DNA of 64,000 bases, taken from contig NZ_CP141832.1 in the NCBI RefSeq assembly GCF_043633585.1, positions 2,604,001-2,668,000 of the forward strand, in the 5' to 3' direction. The position numbers and the translations under genes are program-made. Positions 16,802 to 24,514 of this stretch are shown piece after piece (position 1 is the first letter of the stretch; each line of letters begins with the position of its first letter). The DNA is from Lacrimispora sinapis. GTDB lineage: Bacteria > Bacillota > Clostridia > Lachnospirales > Lachnospiraceae. The notes beneath the pieces are model-generated. The model was not told the origin of the DNA. It did not search any database and worked only from the letters and a program-made list of their open reading frames with translations.

Positions 16802-17654
16802 TCTTAGGACGATAGTATATGTGATCAATACAAATACCCACAAATACTCTGTGTCAGCAATGTGTAGAGTCCTACAAATTCCAAGAAGCACCTATTACTA
16901 CGAAGCAAAAGCAAAGCAAGATGAATCTGAATTGACAGCAAATATAATTGATATCTTTAAGACGAGCCGTAACAATTACGGAACGCGGAAAATAAAATCC
17001 GATTTAAAGGATAGAAATCTGATTGCCTCCCGTCGCCGAATCGGGAGGATTATGAAGCAGGAAGGACTTGTTTCAAATTATACGACTGCCCAGTTCCGTC
17101 CGCAGAAAGATACCTGCAACGAGTCAAAAATTGAAAACGTGGTTGACCGCCAGTTCAATCAACAACCATATAGAAATATTGTTGTAAGCGACCTAACATA
17201 TGTCCGGGCCGAAACGAGCTGGAACTACATATGTGTCCTTATTGACCTCTTTAATAGAGAAATAACCGGATACAGTGCCGGGCGCAACAAAACCGCAGAC
17301 CTTGTAAAACAGGCATTTCAGTCCGTAAAGGAAAATCTGAAAGATATCCAGATATTTCATACGGATTGTGGAAACGAATTCAAGAATCAGACCATTGATG
17401 AAACTCTGAAAGCATTTGAAATTCAACGCTCTCTCAGCCATAAAGGCTGTCCTTATGATAATGCAGTTGCAGAAGCAACATTTAAAATAATAAAAACAGA
17501 GTTCGTCAGGAACCAGACCTTCAACAGCTTATATCATCTTCAGATTGAATTGGCTGATTATGTAAACTGGTTTAACAACCACAGAATTCATTCTTCACTG
17601 GGATATCTATCACCGGTGAAGTATAGAATGATTACCCTTAAAAAAGTTGTCTAG
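16716..17654 (+). CDS. IS3-family transposase OrfB (DDE integrase)
   Basis: This is the catalytic subunit; the true start or frameshift point is uncertain and clear family similarity begins at about VINTNTHKYSVSAMC. The HTH_21 region NNYGTRKIKSDLKDR and the rve core are present. The catalytic residues are D in VVSDLTYVRAETSWNYI, D in IFHTDCGNEF and E in NAVAEATFKIIKTEF. The normally conserved Arg after HTD is Cys here (Arg in copy 2), which may reduce activity. The C-terminus NWFNNHRIHSSLGYLSPVKY is intact. Confidence 0.85.
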   Translation: MNCVNEINNWRWRTTFYTKGGQRQASSADLRTIVYVINTNTHKYSVSAMCRVLQIPRSTYYYEAKAKQDESELTANIIDIFKTSRNNYGTRKIKSDLKDRNLIASRRRIGRIMKQEGLVSNYTTAQFRPQKDTCNESKIENVVDRQFNQQPYRNIVVSDLTYVRAETSWNYICVLIDLFNREITGYSAGRNKTADLVKQAFQSVKENLKDIQIFHTDCGNEFKNQTIDETLKAFEIQRSLSHKGCPYDNAVAEATFKIIKTEFVRNQTFNSLYHLQIELADYVNWFNNHRIHSSLGYLSPVKYRMITLKKVV

Positions 17655-17740
17655 AAAACTGTTGACAATCCAGTTCTTTACTGAAATCTAAAGAGTATGT
17701 CAGTAAACCTCTTCTAAAATATTTTGTTAACTCTTACTCA

Positions 17741-17784
17741 AAAAACTGGAACACAACAGCAAAAATGGCTATGTTCCAGTTTTT
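17741..17784. terminator. Bidirectional terminator after SUKH immunity gene
   Basis: A 13-base stem AAAAACTGGAACA (17741-17753) and TGTTCCAGTTTTT (17772-17784) has A- and T-tracts on both sides. It ends the minus-strand toxin/immunity cassette. A near copy occurs at 29481-29525. Confidence 0.75.
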
Positions 17785-17811
17785 CATATTTTTTTATAAC
17801 TCTATTATACC

Positions 17812-18228
17812 CTAGTATTTAAATATATTACCAGAATACATATCATGAATAAACTTATCAAAGTTATTACTGCATTCTTTAGAATATTTATCTTCTAGAG
17901 AATCCATAGGAACAACTCTAATTTCTGAAGAATCTTTCTTCAAAGCAAACGCCATACCACAACCATCTGAAGCAAATGGAACCAAATTATTCGCTTCAGC
18001 TTCCATATTTTCTTGATAAAAATCCACAATATCTTCCAAACTCCATAAATCTAAATAACTTTCTCCAATTTCTCCACTTCCGCCATTATATAACAACAAA
18101 ATCCTTCTTAATTCTTCTGGGAATTTGATTCCCAGATCTAACTCAGCCTTGCATATTTGACTTTCTGTATTTTGCTCTTCTTTTTGGAAGTTAAAATCTT
18201 TAAAAATATCTCTATCAAAAAAGTCCAT
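17812..18228 (-). CDS. SMI1/KNR4 (SUKH-1) immunity protein
   Basis: The 138-residue cytoplasmic protein has the SUKH signature: ELDLGIKFPEELRRILLLYN at about 28-47, GGSGEIGESYLDLWSLEDIV, and VPFASDGCGMAFALKKDSS at about 90-108. SUKH proteins bind and neutralise diverse polymorphic toxins. It lies two bases after the stop of the toxin tip at 18231-18614, the standard effector-immunity order, so it should protect against that tip even though the tip is now out of frame with its core. Confidence 0.88.
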   Translation of the reverse strand: MDFFDRDIFKDFNFQKEEQNTESQICKAELDLGIKFPEELRRILLLYNGGSGEIGESYLDLWSLEDIVDFYQENMEAEANNLVPFASDGCGMAFALKKDSSEIRVVPMDSLEDKYSKECSNNFDKFIHDMYSGNIFKY

Positions 18229-18230
18229 AA

Positions 18231-18614
18231 CTATTTATTCAATCCTTTCTTAGCTTCATCTCGTATTTTATTCCACCATGGTGTAACATATTTCCTATGA
18301 ACCTGTCCTTGTATTGCTGATTTATTGGTTAAATCTATTGGACTACCTCCAAATTTAACAGGCTCGACCTCATAAATTTCTAATTTATTATCACTATAAT
18401 AACTATCTCCCTTTCTTATATTTCTATTAACCTCATTTGCTTGTTTTCTCGCAACATCATATTCATCACCCTCCAATAGTACCCACTCTTTATTTTTATC
18501 TGGCAAGGGAACATAATCATCTGGATATTCACTCCAATCCTTTATTTTGAAAGTGCCTACATCTGGATCAATAATCTCAATACGGCTAGCCCCAGAACCA
18601 TCAACTTCAGAATT
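18231..18614 (-). CDS. Out-of-frame C-terminal toxin tip of orphan Rhs 1
   Basis: The frame is open for 127 residues from the poly-G tract to the stop at 18231. It begins with the normal linker NSEVDGSGAS, then RIEIIDPDVGTFKIKDWSEY, and ends with GSPIDLTNKSAIQGQVHRKY and VTPWWNKIRDEAKKGLNK. A histidine (GQVHRKY) sits in a nuclease-like setting, but I cannot name the family. It is not in frame with the upstream core unless two bases of the tract are lost. A short product could start at a TTG at 18506. SUKH-1 immunity is encoded directly downstream. Confidence 0.6.
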   Translation of the reverse strand, partial: NSEVDGSGASRIEIIDPDVGTFKIKDWSEYPDDYVPLPDKNKEWVLLEGDEYDVARKQANEVNRNIRKGDSYYSDNKLEIYEVEPVKFGGSPIDLTNKSAIQGQVHRKYVTPWWNKIRDEAKKGLNK

Positions 18615-18623
18615 CCCCCCCCC
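18615..18623 (-). repeat. Nine-G tract at the Rhs core/tip joint
   Basis: The coding strand reads AAAG followed by eight more G before AATTCTG. In the intact relatives at 42115 and 25095 the same place reads five G, A, G. The change adds two bases and throws the toxin tip out of frame. Slippage in the tract could restore or break the fusion. Confidence 0.75.
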
Positions 18624-19712
18624 TTTATTTTACATTTTTCTCCCTCATACCCACTAGGATCATAATAAACCACCGGATTATTCCCACAGTACGCATACAG
18701 GTTCAGTCCATCCCCTCGATACACATCTTCCTGCATGAACCTGCCAACCACTGGATTATAAAACCTTGCTCTTAAATAATACTGGCCGGTTTCCTGATCG
18801 TATTGCTGACCGGTATACAGGATTCGGTTCTTGACTTCTTCCGAGTGCTGACGTATACCGCCAAAAGCATCGTACTCATAGAAGTTTTCAATCGTCCTCT
18901 GATTCCCCGTTATGTACGCAGTACTGTTCTGCTCGTCCAGATGATAAGCATGGAATCCATCTCTTCCCTCTGTCTCACTTCCGGCTATTCCATATCCAAG
19001 AAGATATCTGGTTTTGACAGTATCATTGTCATAGGTTTCTGCCTGAAGCTCACCATTATAATAGAGGAAACGGGAGATTTCTCCATTGACGGAGGTTTTG
19101 GCTCTTAAAAATTCTCCGTCATAGAAATTTTCTAACTTGAAATTGTCTTCTTTTACTTCCGTTTGCTGGCCAAACGGATTGTATCCATACCTCCTTTTCT
19201 TTCCATTTGCGTTTTCTTCCAGGAGATTCCCCTGCATATCATACTCATATGCACAGCTTTCTTCCTGCAAACTTTTTTCAATTAATTGATTTCTTCTATT
19301 ATAACCGTACGCCTCTTTTCCTGCAACAGACTCCTTATCCTTCCGGTTTCCGCAAAGGTCATATTGATAGGAAACGGTATCTCCATCTTAGGTTTCTTTT
19401 AATAAACGGTTCATGGGATTTCTCCATCTGCATTGTGTACGCTGCGAATCCTTTCCCAACTGTCAGAGTCCATGACTGTATGGTTCTGGTTTCCGTTCAC
19501 AATTCCTGTCAACCGGCCGTTGGCATTATAACAGTACGACTTTGCTGCTTATCCTTCTTTCCTGCTTCTGGAAGTGTAAACCTCCGTTTCCAGTCCATGG
19601 ATGCCATAACGGTAAGTAAATTCATTTCCTCCTGCAGTTCGTTTGATGTAAATATTTCCGTCTGCAAAATACTGGTTCTCCTCCAGTACCGCTCCCGCTT
19701 CATTGGTTTTTG
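18624..19712 (-). pseudogene. Orphan Rhs core 1, deleted and nonsense-mutated
   Basis: This is a 5'-truncated copy of the Rhs shell ending with the hallmark GRFMQEDVYRGDGLNLYAYC and NNPVVYYDPSGYEGEKC. Compared with the full gene at 41728 it has lost most of the YD-repeat region: the sequence jumps from NADG-type repeats straight to PxNRLLKET near 19410. It also carries a TAA at 19388 in ETYDGDAV, and frameshifts near 19550. The upstream join at about 19712 leads into unrelated AT-rich sequence. The last 240 codons (from about 19270) are still open. Confidence 0.8.
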
Positions 19713-19840
19713 ATTATTCTCGTTTTTTAGTAATTATTTTTTTTTTCTTTATTTATAAGAATCTATTTATCATGATAAGAGAATTATATATAATATTAGT
19801 TTAGAATTAAGGAATATTATGGAAAGATGAAGGTACCAAG

Positions 19841-20212
19841 ATGCTCACTACTGGAGAACGCCTGCGTATGGCTCGTGAACGCAAGGGCCTTTCGCAACTG
19901 GAGGTATACAAGCTTACAAATATAAGTAATAAATCGTTATCACGATATGAAAACGATATAGCCCCCCCCTCATCAGAAGTTATTAAAACATTAGTTAAAC
20001 TCTATGATGTGTCCACTGATTTTATTTTAGGCTTTTCTGACGAAATGTGCCAAATATATCCTCTTTCAGCGGATGACATAGAAATACTCAAAAAACTTGA
20101 AAGTCTATCACCAGAATTAAAAGAAAAAGCTACTGATTATTTGGAAATGTTAAAAATGCTTCAGAAATTTAAATCCAGCAACAGTACTATAGATTTCAAA
20201 GAGAAAGCCTAA
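19841..20212 (+). CDS. XRE-family transcriptional regulator
   Basis: The 123-residue protein has an N-terminal helix-turn-helix (LRMARERKGLSQLEVYKLTN then ISNKSLSRYENDIAPPSSEV) and a C-terminal helical region ending in FKSSNSTIDFKEKA. TGAAGG lies ten bases before the ATG, and TATAAT-like sequences lie at 19785-19800. It is one of few plus-strand genes here and sits between an orphan Rhs and an IS66 element. It probably belongs to an inserted element rather than to the toxin array. Confidence 0.82.
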   Translation: MLTTGERLRMARERKGLSQLEVYKLTNISNKSLSRYENDIAPPSSEVIKTLVKLYDVSTDFILGFSDEMCQIYPLSADDIEILKKLESLSPELKEKATDYLEMLKMLQKFKSSNSTIDFKEKA

Positions 20213-20327
20213 AAATAGAACTGCGCCGTTATTTTATATTCTGGGATTAGTGGATTATCGGTTTGATAGGGGCAAATGTGTGCATAAAGCTTCAGAAAAT
20301 AAGACGTTATTAATAACAAAGGAGAAA

Positions 20328-20579
20328 ATGTTGAATATAATATTAGGTTGTTTAGGCATTCTATTAACTGGAATAGGATATTTCCTAAAGGAATTAGAAA
20401 AGAAACGACACTTTGATCGCACAAATACTGCCGGCATAGAAGGATTTAAATCATATTTTGATTTAAAAATTCAAAAATTTATTGACTCTTTAATAAGAGA
20501 TTTTGGTATTTTATTAATGCTCTTAGGAATTACATTTCTTTTCTATGGGGTAATATTTACTTTTTATGTGAATGAATGA
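20328..20579 (+). CDS. Small two-helix membrane protein
   Basis: The start at 20328 is supported by GGAG five bases upstream. The 83 residues hold two hydrophobic helices (MLNIILGCLGILLTGIGYFL and FGILLMLLGITFLFYGVIFT) around a charged loop. It follows the XRE gene in the same direction, so the two may form a regulator/membrane cassette like those at 1-1358 and 13910-14906. Family unknown. Confidence 0.6.
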   Translation: MLNIILGCLGILLTGIGYFLKELEKKRHFDRTNTAGIEGFKSYFDLKIQKFIDSLIRDFGILLMLLGITFLFYGVIFTFYVNE

Positions 20580-20821
20580 AATTACAAAAAAGCGTTTTTA
20601 TACTGAATGTTGGGGTGTGCTTGAAAAACATTCTAGGCTCAACGTAAGCGCTACATAAACCACCGTAGTGCTTTTTGATCTTCCTTCCCGTAAGATTAGG
20701 ATAGTTGGAGTAAATCACTCTGAGTTCTAATCTTGAACGGCAAAAGTTGTAGCATTTCACTGCTATTAATTTCAAACTTTTGAATCATTTTACTCCAACT
20801 ATTTTTTGGAGGATTTAATCA

Positions 20822-21187
20822 ATGACAAAAGCTCAAAAAGATCAATACTGGATGAACTGCATCCAGAAGTGCCGCGTTAGCGGCTTATCTGATTATGCAT
20901 GGTGTCATCAGAATGGCATTTCTACCAGCTCTTTTTATTACAACATCAAAAGACTGCGTAGGAAGGCATCTGCTGTACCAGCATCCGTTCCAAAGGTTTT
21001 AAAAAAACAGGAAGTTGTACCAGTCCACTACAATGAATTGTCTGAAACAAAAGTACTTAATCCTAATAATCTACCGGATTCTATCCCAATCCGTCTTGAA
21101 TTTCATGGTATCGTTGTAGCGATTAGCAATGATGCAGATGCCGCCATTATCAGAGCAACGCTTTCTGCGTTGCAGCAGCTGTGTTAG
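20822..21187 (+). CDS. tnpA: IS66 accessory protein TnpA
   Basis: The 121-residue protein shows the IS66 Orf1 helix-turn-helix region (YWMNCIQKCRVSGLSDYAWC, then HQNGISTSSFYYNIKRLRRK) and a C-terminal beta-rich segment PIRLEFHGIVVAISNDADAA. AGGAGG-like TTTGGAGGA lies ten bases upstream. Its end overlaps the start of tnpB. Confidence 0.88.
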   Translation: MTKAQKDQYWMNCIQKCRVSGLSDYAWCHQNGISTSSFYYNIKRLRRKASAVPASVPKVLKKQEVVPVHYNELSETKVLNPNNLPDSIPIRLEFHGIVVAISNDADAAIIRATLSALQQLC

Positions 21188-21660
21188 GTGATCTCTCCGG
21201 TGTGGCCAGGATTTATCTGGTCTGTGGCTACACGGACATGAGGCGCAGCATTGATGGTCTCATGGCGATTGTCCGGGATTCCTTCGAGTTGGATCCTTAC
21301 AGTAATTCACTTTTTCTCTTCTGCGAAAAAAGATGTGACAGGCTGAAGGCATTGCACTTTGATAAAGATGGTTTTGTGCTTCTTTACAAACGATTAGATG
21401 CTGGCCGTTTCCAGTGGCCACGTAATTCTTGTGAGGTCCAGAACCTTACAAGGCAGGAGTTCCGATGGCTTATGGAAGGTCTGTCCATCAGCCAGCCAAA
21501 GGCAATCAAATCAACTGCAAAAAAGCCCTTCCAGGTATCTGATGAAATGAATGCAAGCTGGCTTATTTACTGGCGTTATCATTCGTTTTGTAGTATAATT
21601 ATTCCATCATTTAAGGAGGTGCATGGTCATGGAAACGTCTGGGAAAGCGGAAGATCTTAA
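21181..21660 (+). CDS. tnpB: IS66 accessory protein TnpB
   Basis: The protein has the strongly conserved IS66 Orf2 motifs: RIYLVCGYTDMRRSIDGLMA, FLFCEKRCDRLKALHFDKDG and RLDAGRFQWPR. It starts with GTG at 21181, overlapping tnpA. The usual protein ends near KPFQV; here a tail of about 40 extra residues runs into the start of tnpC, probably from loss of the normal stop. Confidence 0.88.
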   Translation: MLGDLSGVARIYLVCGYTDMRRSIDGLMAIVRDSFELDPYSNSLFLFCEKRCDRLKALHFDKDGFVLLYKRLDAGRFQWPRNSCEVQNLTRQEFRWLMEGLSISQPKAIKSTAKKPFQVSDEMNASWLIYWRYHSFCSIIIPSFKEVHGHGNVWESGRS

Positions 21661-23221
21661 TACCAATGAACTCATCAATCATCTGCTCAAGCAGCTTGAG
21701 TCGAAAGATCGTCAGATGGAACAACTGAATCAGACCATTGCAAACCTCACGGAAACGATCCATGAATTAAAGCGAAAGATTTTCGGTATTTCCAGTGAGA
21801 AATCAGCGAATGTTCCAGGTATTGATGGACAGCTTAGTCTGTTTGATCCGCTTGGAATAGACGAACCAGTCCAGGTGCCTGAAACAATCCGCGTAACTTC
21901 TCACAAGAAGAAATCCCGTGCCACCCATGAAGAGCTAGCCAGGTATGTTCCAATCACAACGATCGATCTTGAACTGGAAGGTGATGCACTTAACTGTCCT
22001 TACTGTAATACAAAAATGGAGGATATCGGTTCCAAGGTGGTTCGTGAAGAAATCCGAATTACGCCAGCCAAGGTCGAGCGTGTCCAGTATGTACAACACA
22101 GCTATGCCTGTCCGGTATGTCGTGATGATGGGGAAGCAACGATCGAGAAAGCTCCGGTTCCAGCGTCACTAATCAGTCATAGCAGGGCCTCCGCTTCTGC
22201 GGTTGCTTTTATCATGTACCAGAAATGCATCAACTGTCAGCCATTCTATCGTCAGGAAAAAGACTGGGAACAGCTTGGTGTCAAGCTGAACCGGGGTACT
22301 ATGGCCAGCTGGTTCAATACCTGTGCGGCGGAATATCTTGAGCCTGTTTATAACAAGCTTCATGAGTATCTTCTTAAGCAGTCCGTCATTCATGCAGATG
22401 AAACTACCTGTCAGGTACTTCATGAAGGTGATAAGACTCCGGAATCAAAGTCTTATATATGGCTGTATACCAGCGGCGCTTTTGAGGAACACCGGATTGT
22501 GATCTATGAATATCAGCCATCAAGAGGCGGTTATCATGCAGCAAAGTTCCTCGCGGACTTCCATGGCTTCGTTCATACGGATGGATTCAGCGGATACAAT
22601 CGGTTGACTGATATCATAAGGTGCGGATGCTGGGCACATCTTCGAAGATATATGTTCGAAGCAATCCCTAAGACAAAGGGAGCAAGTGCAAAAGCCTCAC
22701 CAGCATATATTGGGTATACTTACTGCGAACAACTCTTTCAGATTGAAAAGACTCTGAAAGAGTTACAACCAGAAGAACGCCAGAAACAGCGTCTTGAGCG
22801 GGAACGACCAGTACTGGATGCATTTTGGAAATGGATCAATGGGATGAATGCCCTTGGTGGGTCAAAGCTTGCCAAGGCTATTACCTATGCAAAAAACCAA
22901 AGCCCTTACATGGAGAACTATCTTCAGGATGGAAGATGCTCCATAAGTAATAACGCAGCGGAACGAGCTGTAAAATCATATGTCATGGGAAGAAAGAACT
23001 TCCTATTTCATGACACGGTAAAAGGTGCCAGAGCAAGTGCGGTAGTCTATACACTTACAGAAACAGCAAAAGCAAATGGGTTGAACATCCGTCTCTACCT
23101 GGAAACAGTAATGGCCAAGATGCTGGACTACAAAAATGAGCCCGATAGTATCTTAGAAGAACTGATGCCTTGGTCGGAAGCAATGAAGGGATCCTGTAGC
23201 TTGGAAAATGGTAATGTCTGA
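21629..23221 (+). CDS. tnpC: IS66-family transposase TnpC
   Basis: I choose the ATG at 21629, eight bases after GGAGGT; another ATG lies two codons earlier. The 530-residue protein has an N-terminal leucine zipper (LESKDRQMEQLNQTIANLTE) and a zinc-binding region with CPYC and CPVC pairs. The DDE core contains HADETTCQVLHEGD, HTDGFSGYN, CWAHLRRYM and the acidic residue in ISNNAAERAVKSYVMGRKNF. All family landmarks are intact, so the element may still be active. Confidence 0.92.
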   Translation: METSGKAEDLNTNELINHLLKQLESKDRQMEQLNQTIANLTETIHELKRKIFGISSEKSANVPGIDGQLSLFDPLGIDEPVQVPETIRVTSHKKKSRATHEELARYVPITTIDLELEGDALNCPYCNTKMEDIGSKVVREEIRITPAKVERVQYVQHSYACPVCRDDGEATIEKAPVPASLISHSRASASAVAFIMYQKCINCQPFYRQEKDWEQLGVKLNRGTMASWFNTCAAEYLEPVYNKLHEYLLKQSVIHADETTCQVLHEGDKTPESKSYIWLYTSGAFEEHRIVIYEYQPSRGGYHAAKFLADFHGFVHTDGFSGYNRLTDIIRCGCWAHLRRYMFEAIPKTKGASAKASPAYIGYTYCEQLFQIEKTLKELQPEERQKQRLERERPVLDAFWKWINGMNALGGSKLAKAITYAKNQSPYMENYLQDGRCSISNNAAERAVKSYVMGRKNFLFHDTVKGARASAVVYTLTETAKANGLNIRLYLETVMAKMLDYKNEPDSILEELMPWSEAMKGSCSLENGNV

Positions 23222-23404
23222 TTTTTTCATTGAAATGAAAAATCTGAAAAAGCAATACGCTATTTTATATAGCGCTTACGTTATTTCTGGATTTATTTTC
23301 AGGAGAAAAAACGGCAGAAAAAAGAAAAGAAAAGGGAGCTACAGAAATGGTATTTTTACCCCCTGTAACCCCGGCAGCCCCATTTTACCATAGAACCTGA
23401 TTCC

Positions 23405-24015
23405 TGTATATTCTATGGTTCACCATGAACCATGGGGGAGGCAGTTATCTTTAAAACAATGAAAAGGCACACTGAAGGTCCCATTCCCTGTTAGCCCTGT
23501 ATCTCAAAATATCACCCCTGTATGACCTTTGAAGCCGCTACTGGAACATGTATGCCATTTAGGTAATATAAAAGCCTTGTTGGGCAAATATGAAAAAGAA
23601 AGAGTTTTTCCTTTTTCATGATAAATGTTTGAATTGCTGTTGCCACCTGTTCTTCTTTCTGCTACTTTAAGAAAAAGTCGAATCTATAGCTGTTTTTTTA
23701 TATCGCTTCAAGTCGCATACATGAAGTCATTAAAAAATCTGATTGAAGAATATTTGCGCTCATTTCCTGTACTAAAACAGGGGGTAACCATGGGATCGAA
23801 AATGATGCAGGTTAAAGGCAGGTGCACCTTACGTTGCTCTTGCCAGTTTACAGCAGCCGGCAATGCCAGCTGCATAAGGAATTCAGACAAAGCCTTTCTC
23901 TTTTAATAGATAGCTGTCAATAAATTAATAGTCACCTGTTAGGTGGTCGTGGTCCCGATGAAAACAGCTAAATTCAAGGCATTCTAAGGTGTCTGTATGG
24001 GGACACCGCATAAAA
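23405..24015. repeat. 600-bp noncoding repeat, copy A
   Basis: The 23280-24040 gap has no convincing gene. From about 23405 it resembles copies B (33086-33665) and C (36304-36598 plus 37849-37893). The best-conserved block, 23791-23880, has ATGGGATCGAAAATGATGCA, then two hairpins: GGCAGGTGC with GCTCTTGCC, and GCAGCCGGCAATGCCAGCTGC. A TAGTCACCTGTTAGGTGG block follows at 23929. Copies differ at many positions but keep the hairpins. The element's nature is unknown. Confidence 0.65.
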
Positions 24016-24040
24016 AATCATCAACTTATCCTGACCAATA

Positions 24041-24511
24041 TTAATCATAAATATAAGGGAGGTATATTTCTCCTACCACACAGTCTAGCATTTCACTAAT
24101 ATTTTCTCCATTCTTTACTAGACATCCATCAGTATAACTAAAAAACTTTTCTTCATTAGTCATCAATAAAATCATATTACTTCTAGCAATCTCACCGATT
24201 GGATTAAACTCATTTTCTTTTATTTCTTCTACTTCAGGAAATTCTTCTAATATTTTATTAAAAAACTCTTTTCTAATATTATTACCTAGTGCAGAAATAG
24301 GATTAAAACTTACCGTTTCTATTGTATTAAAAGGAGAACCTTTTTTAGGAAATTTGAACTCCAACATCCCATAATTTTCCAGAAACCTCTGCACTACATC
24401 AATCATTACAAATCCCCTTTGTTCATATATTTCTTTAATTTCTTTAATATTAATTTTTCTATCTAAAAACCACCCAGACTCTTCTAACCTCTTTAATGTT
24501 ATATCATTCAT
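24041..24511 (-). CDS. SUKH-3 immunity protein
   Basis: The 156-residue protein has the SUKH-3 pattern: LEESGWFLDRKINIKEIKEI near the N-terminus, then VVQRFLENYGMLEFKFP, FNPISALGNN and IARSNMILLMTNEEKFFSYT. It starts three bases after the stop of the YwqJ-type toxin gene. SUKH-3 proteins are known partners of YwqJ-family deaminase toxins, so the toxin/immunity pairing is well supported. Confidence 0.85.
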   Translation of the reverse strand: MNDITLKRLEESGWFLDRKINIKEIKEIYEQRGFVMIDVVQRFLENYGMLEFKFPKKGSPFNTIETVSFNPISALGNNIRKEFFNKILEEFPEVEEIKENEFNPIGEIARSNMILLMTNEEKFFSYTDGCLVKNGENISEMLDCVVGEIYLPYIYD

Positions 24512-24514
24512 ATA

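Larger units (their letters stand above)
16438..17672 (+). mobile_element. IS3-family insertion sequence, copy 1
   Basis: The element is 1235 bp with imperfect terminal repeats: TGGATAGGCTACAATAAATT at the left and, read inverted, TGGATTGTCAACAGTTTTCT at the right. It carries overlapping orfA and orfB. Unlike copy 2 it has no matching 3-bp target repeat, which fits a deletion of the adjoining IS110 element after insertion. From about 16760 it is nearly identical to copy 2, but its first 300 bases are clearly diverged. Confidence 0.85.
20644..23279 (+). mobile_element. IS66-family insertion sequence
   Basis: The 2.6-kb element has terminal repeats GTAAGCGCTACATAAA at the left and, read inverted, GTAAGCGCTATATAAA at the right. 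It encodes tnpA, tnpB and tnpC, the standard IS66 set, all apparently intact. The 8-bp flanks do not match, so it has been rearranged since insertion or is an old copy. Confidence 0.9.

Noticed and set aside
20644..23279. An 8-bp target duplication around IS66
   Set aside because: The bases next to the two ends (GGCTCAAC and GTTATTTC) do not match.
23708..23890. Minus-strand 60-codon frame in repeat copy A (with LPAAVNWQEQRK)
   Set aside because: The frame is interrupted by a stop in copy B and lacks a good start in copy C; conservation fits a structured noncoding element better. A decayed protein gene is not fully excluded.
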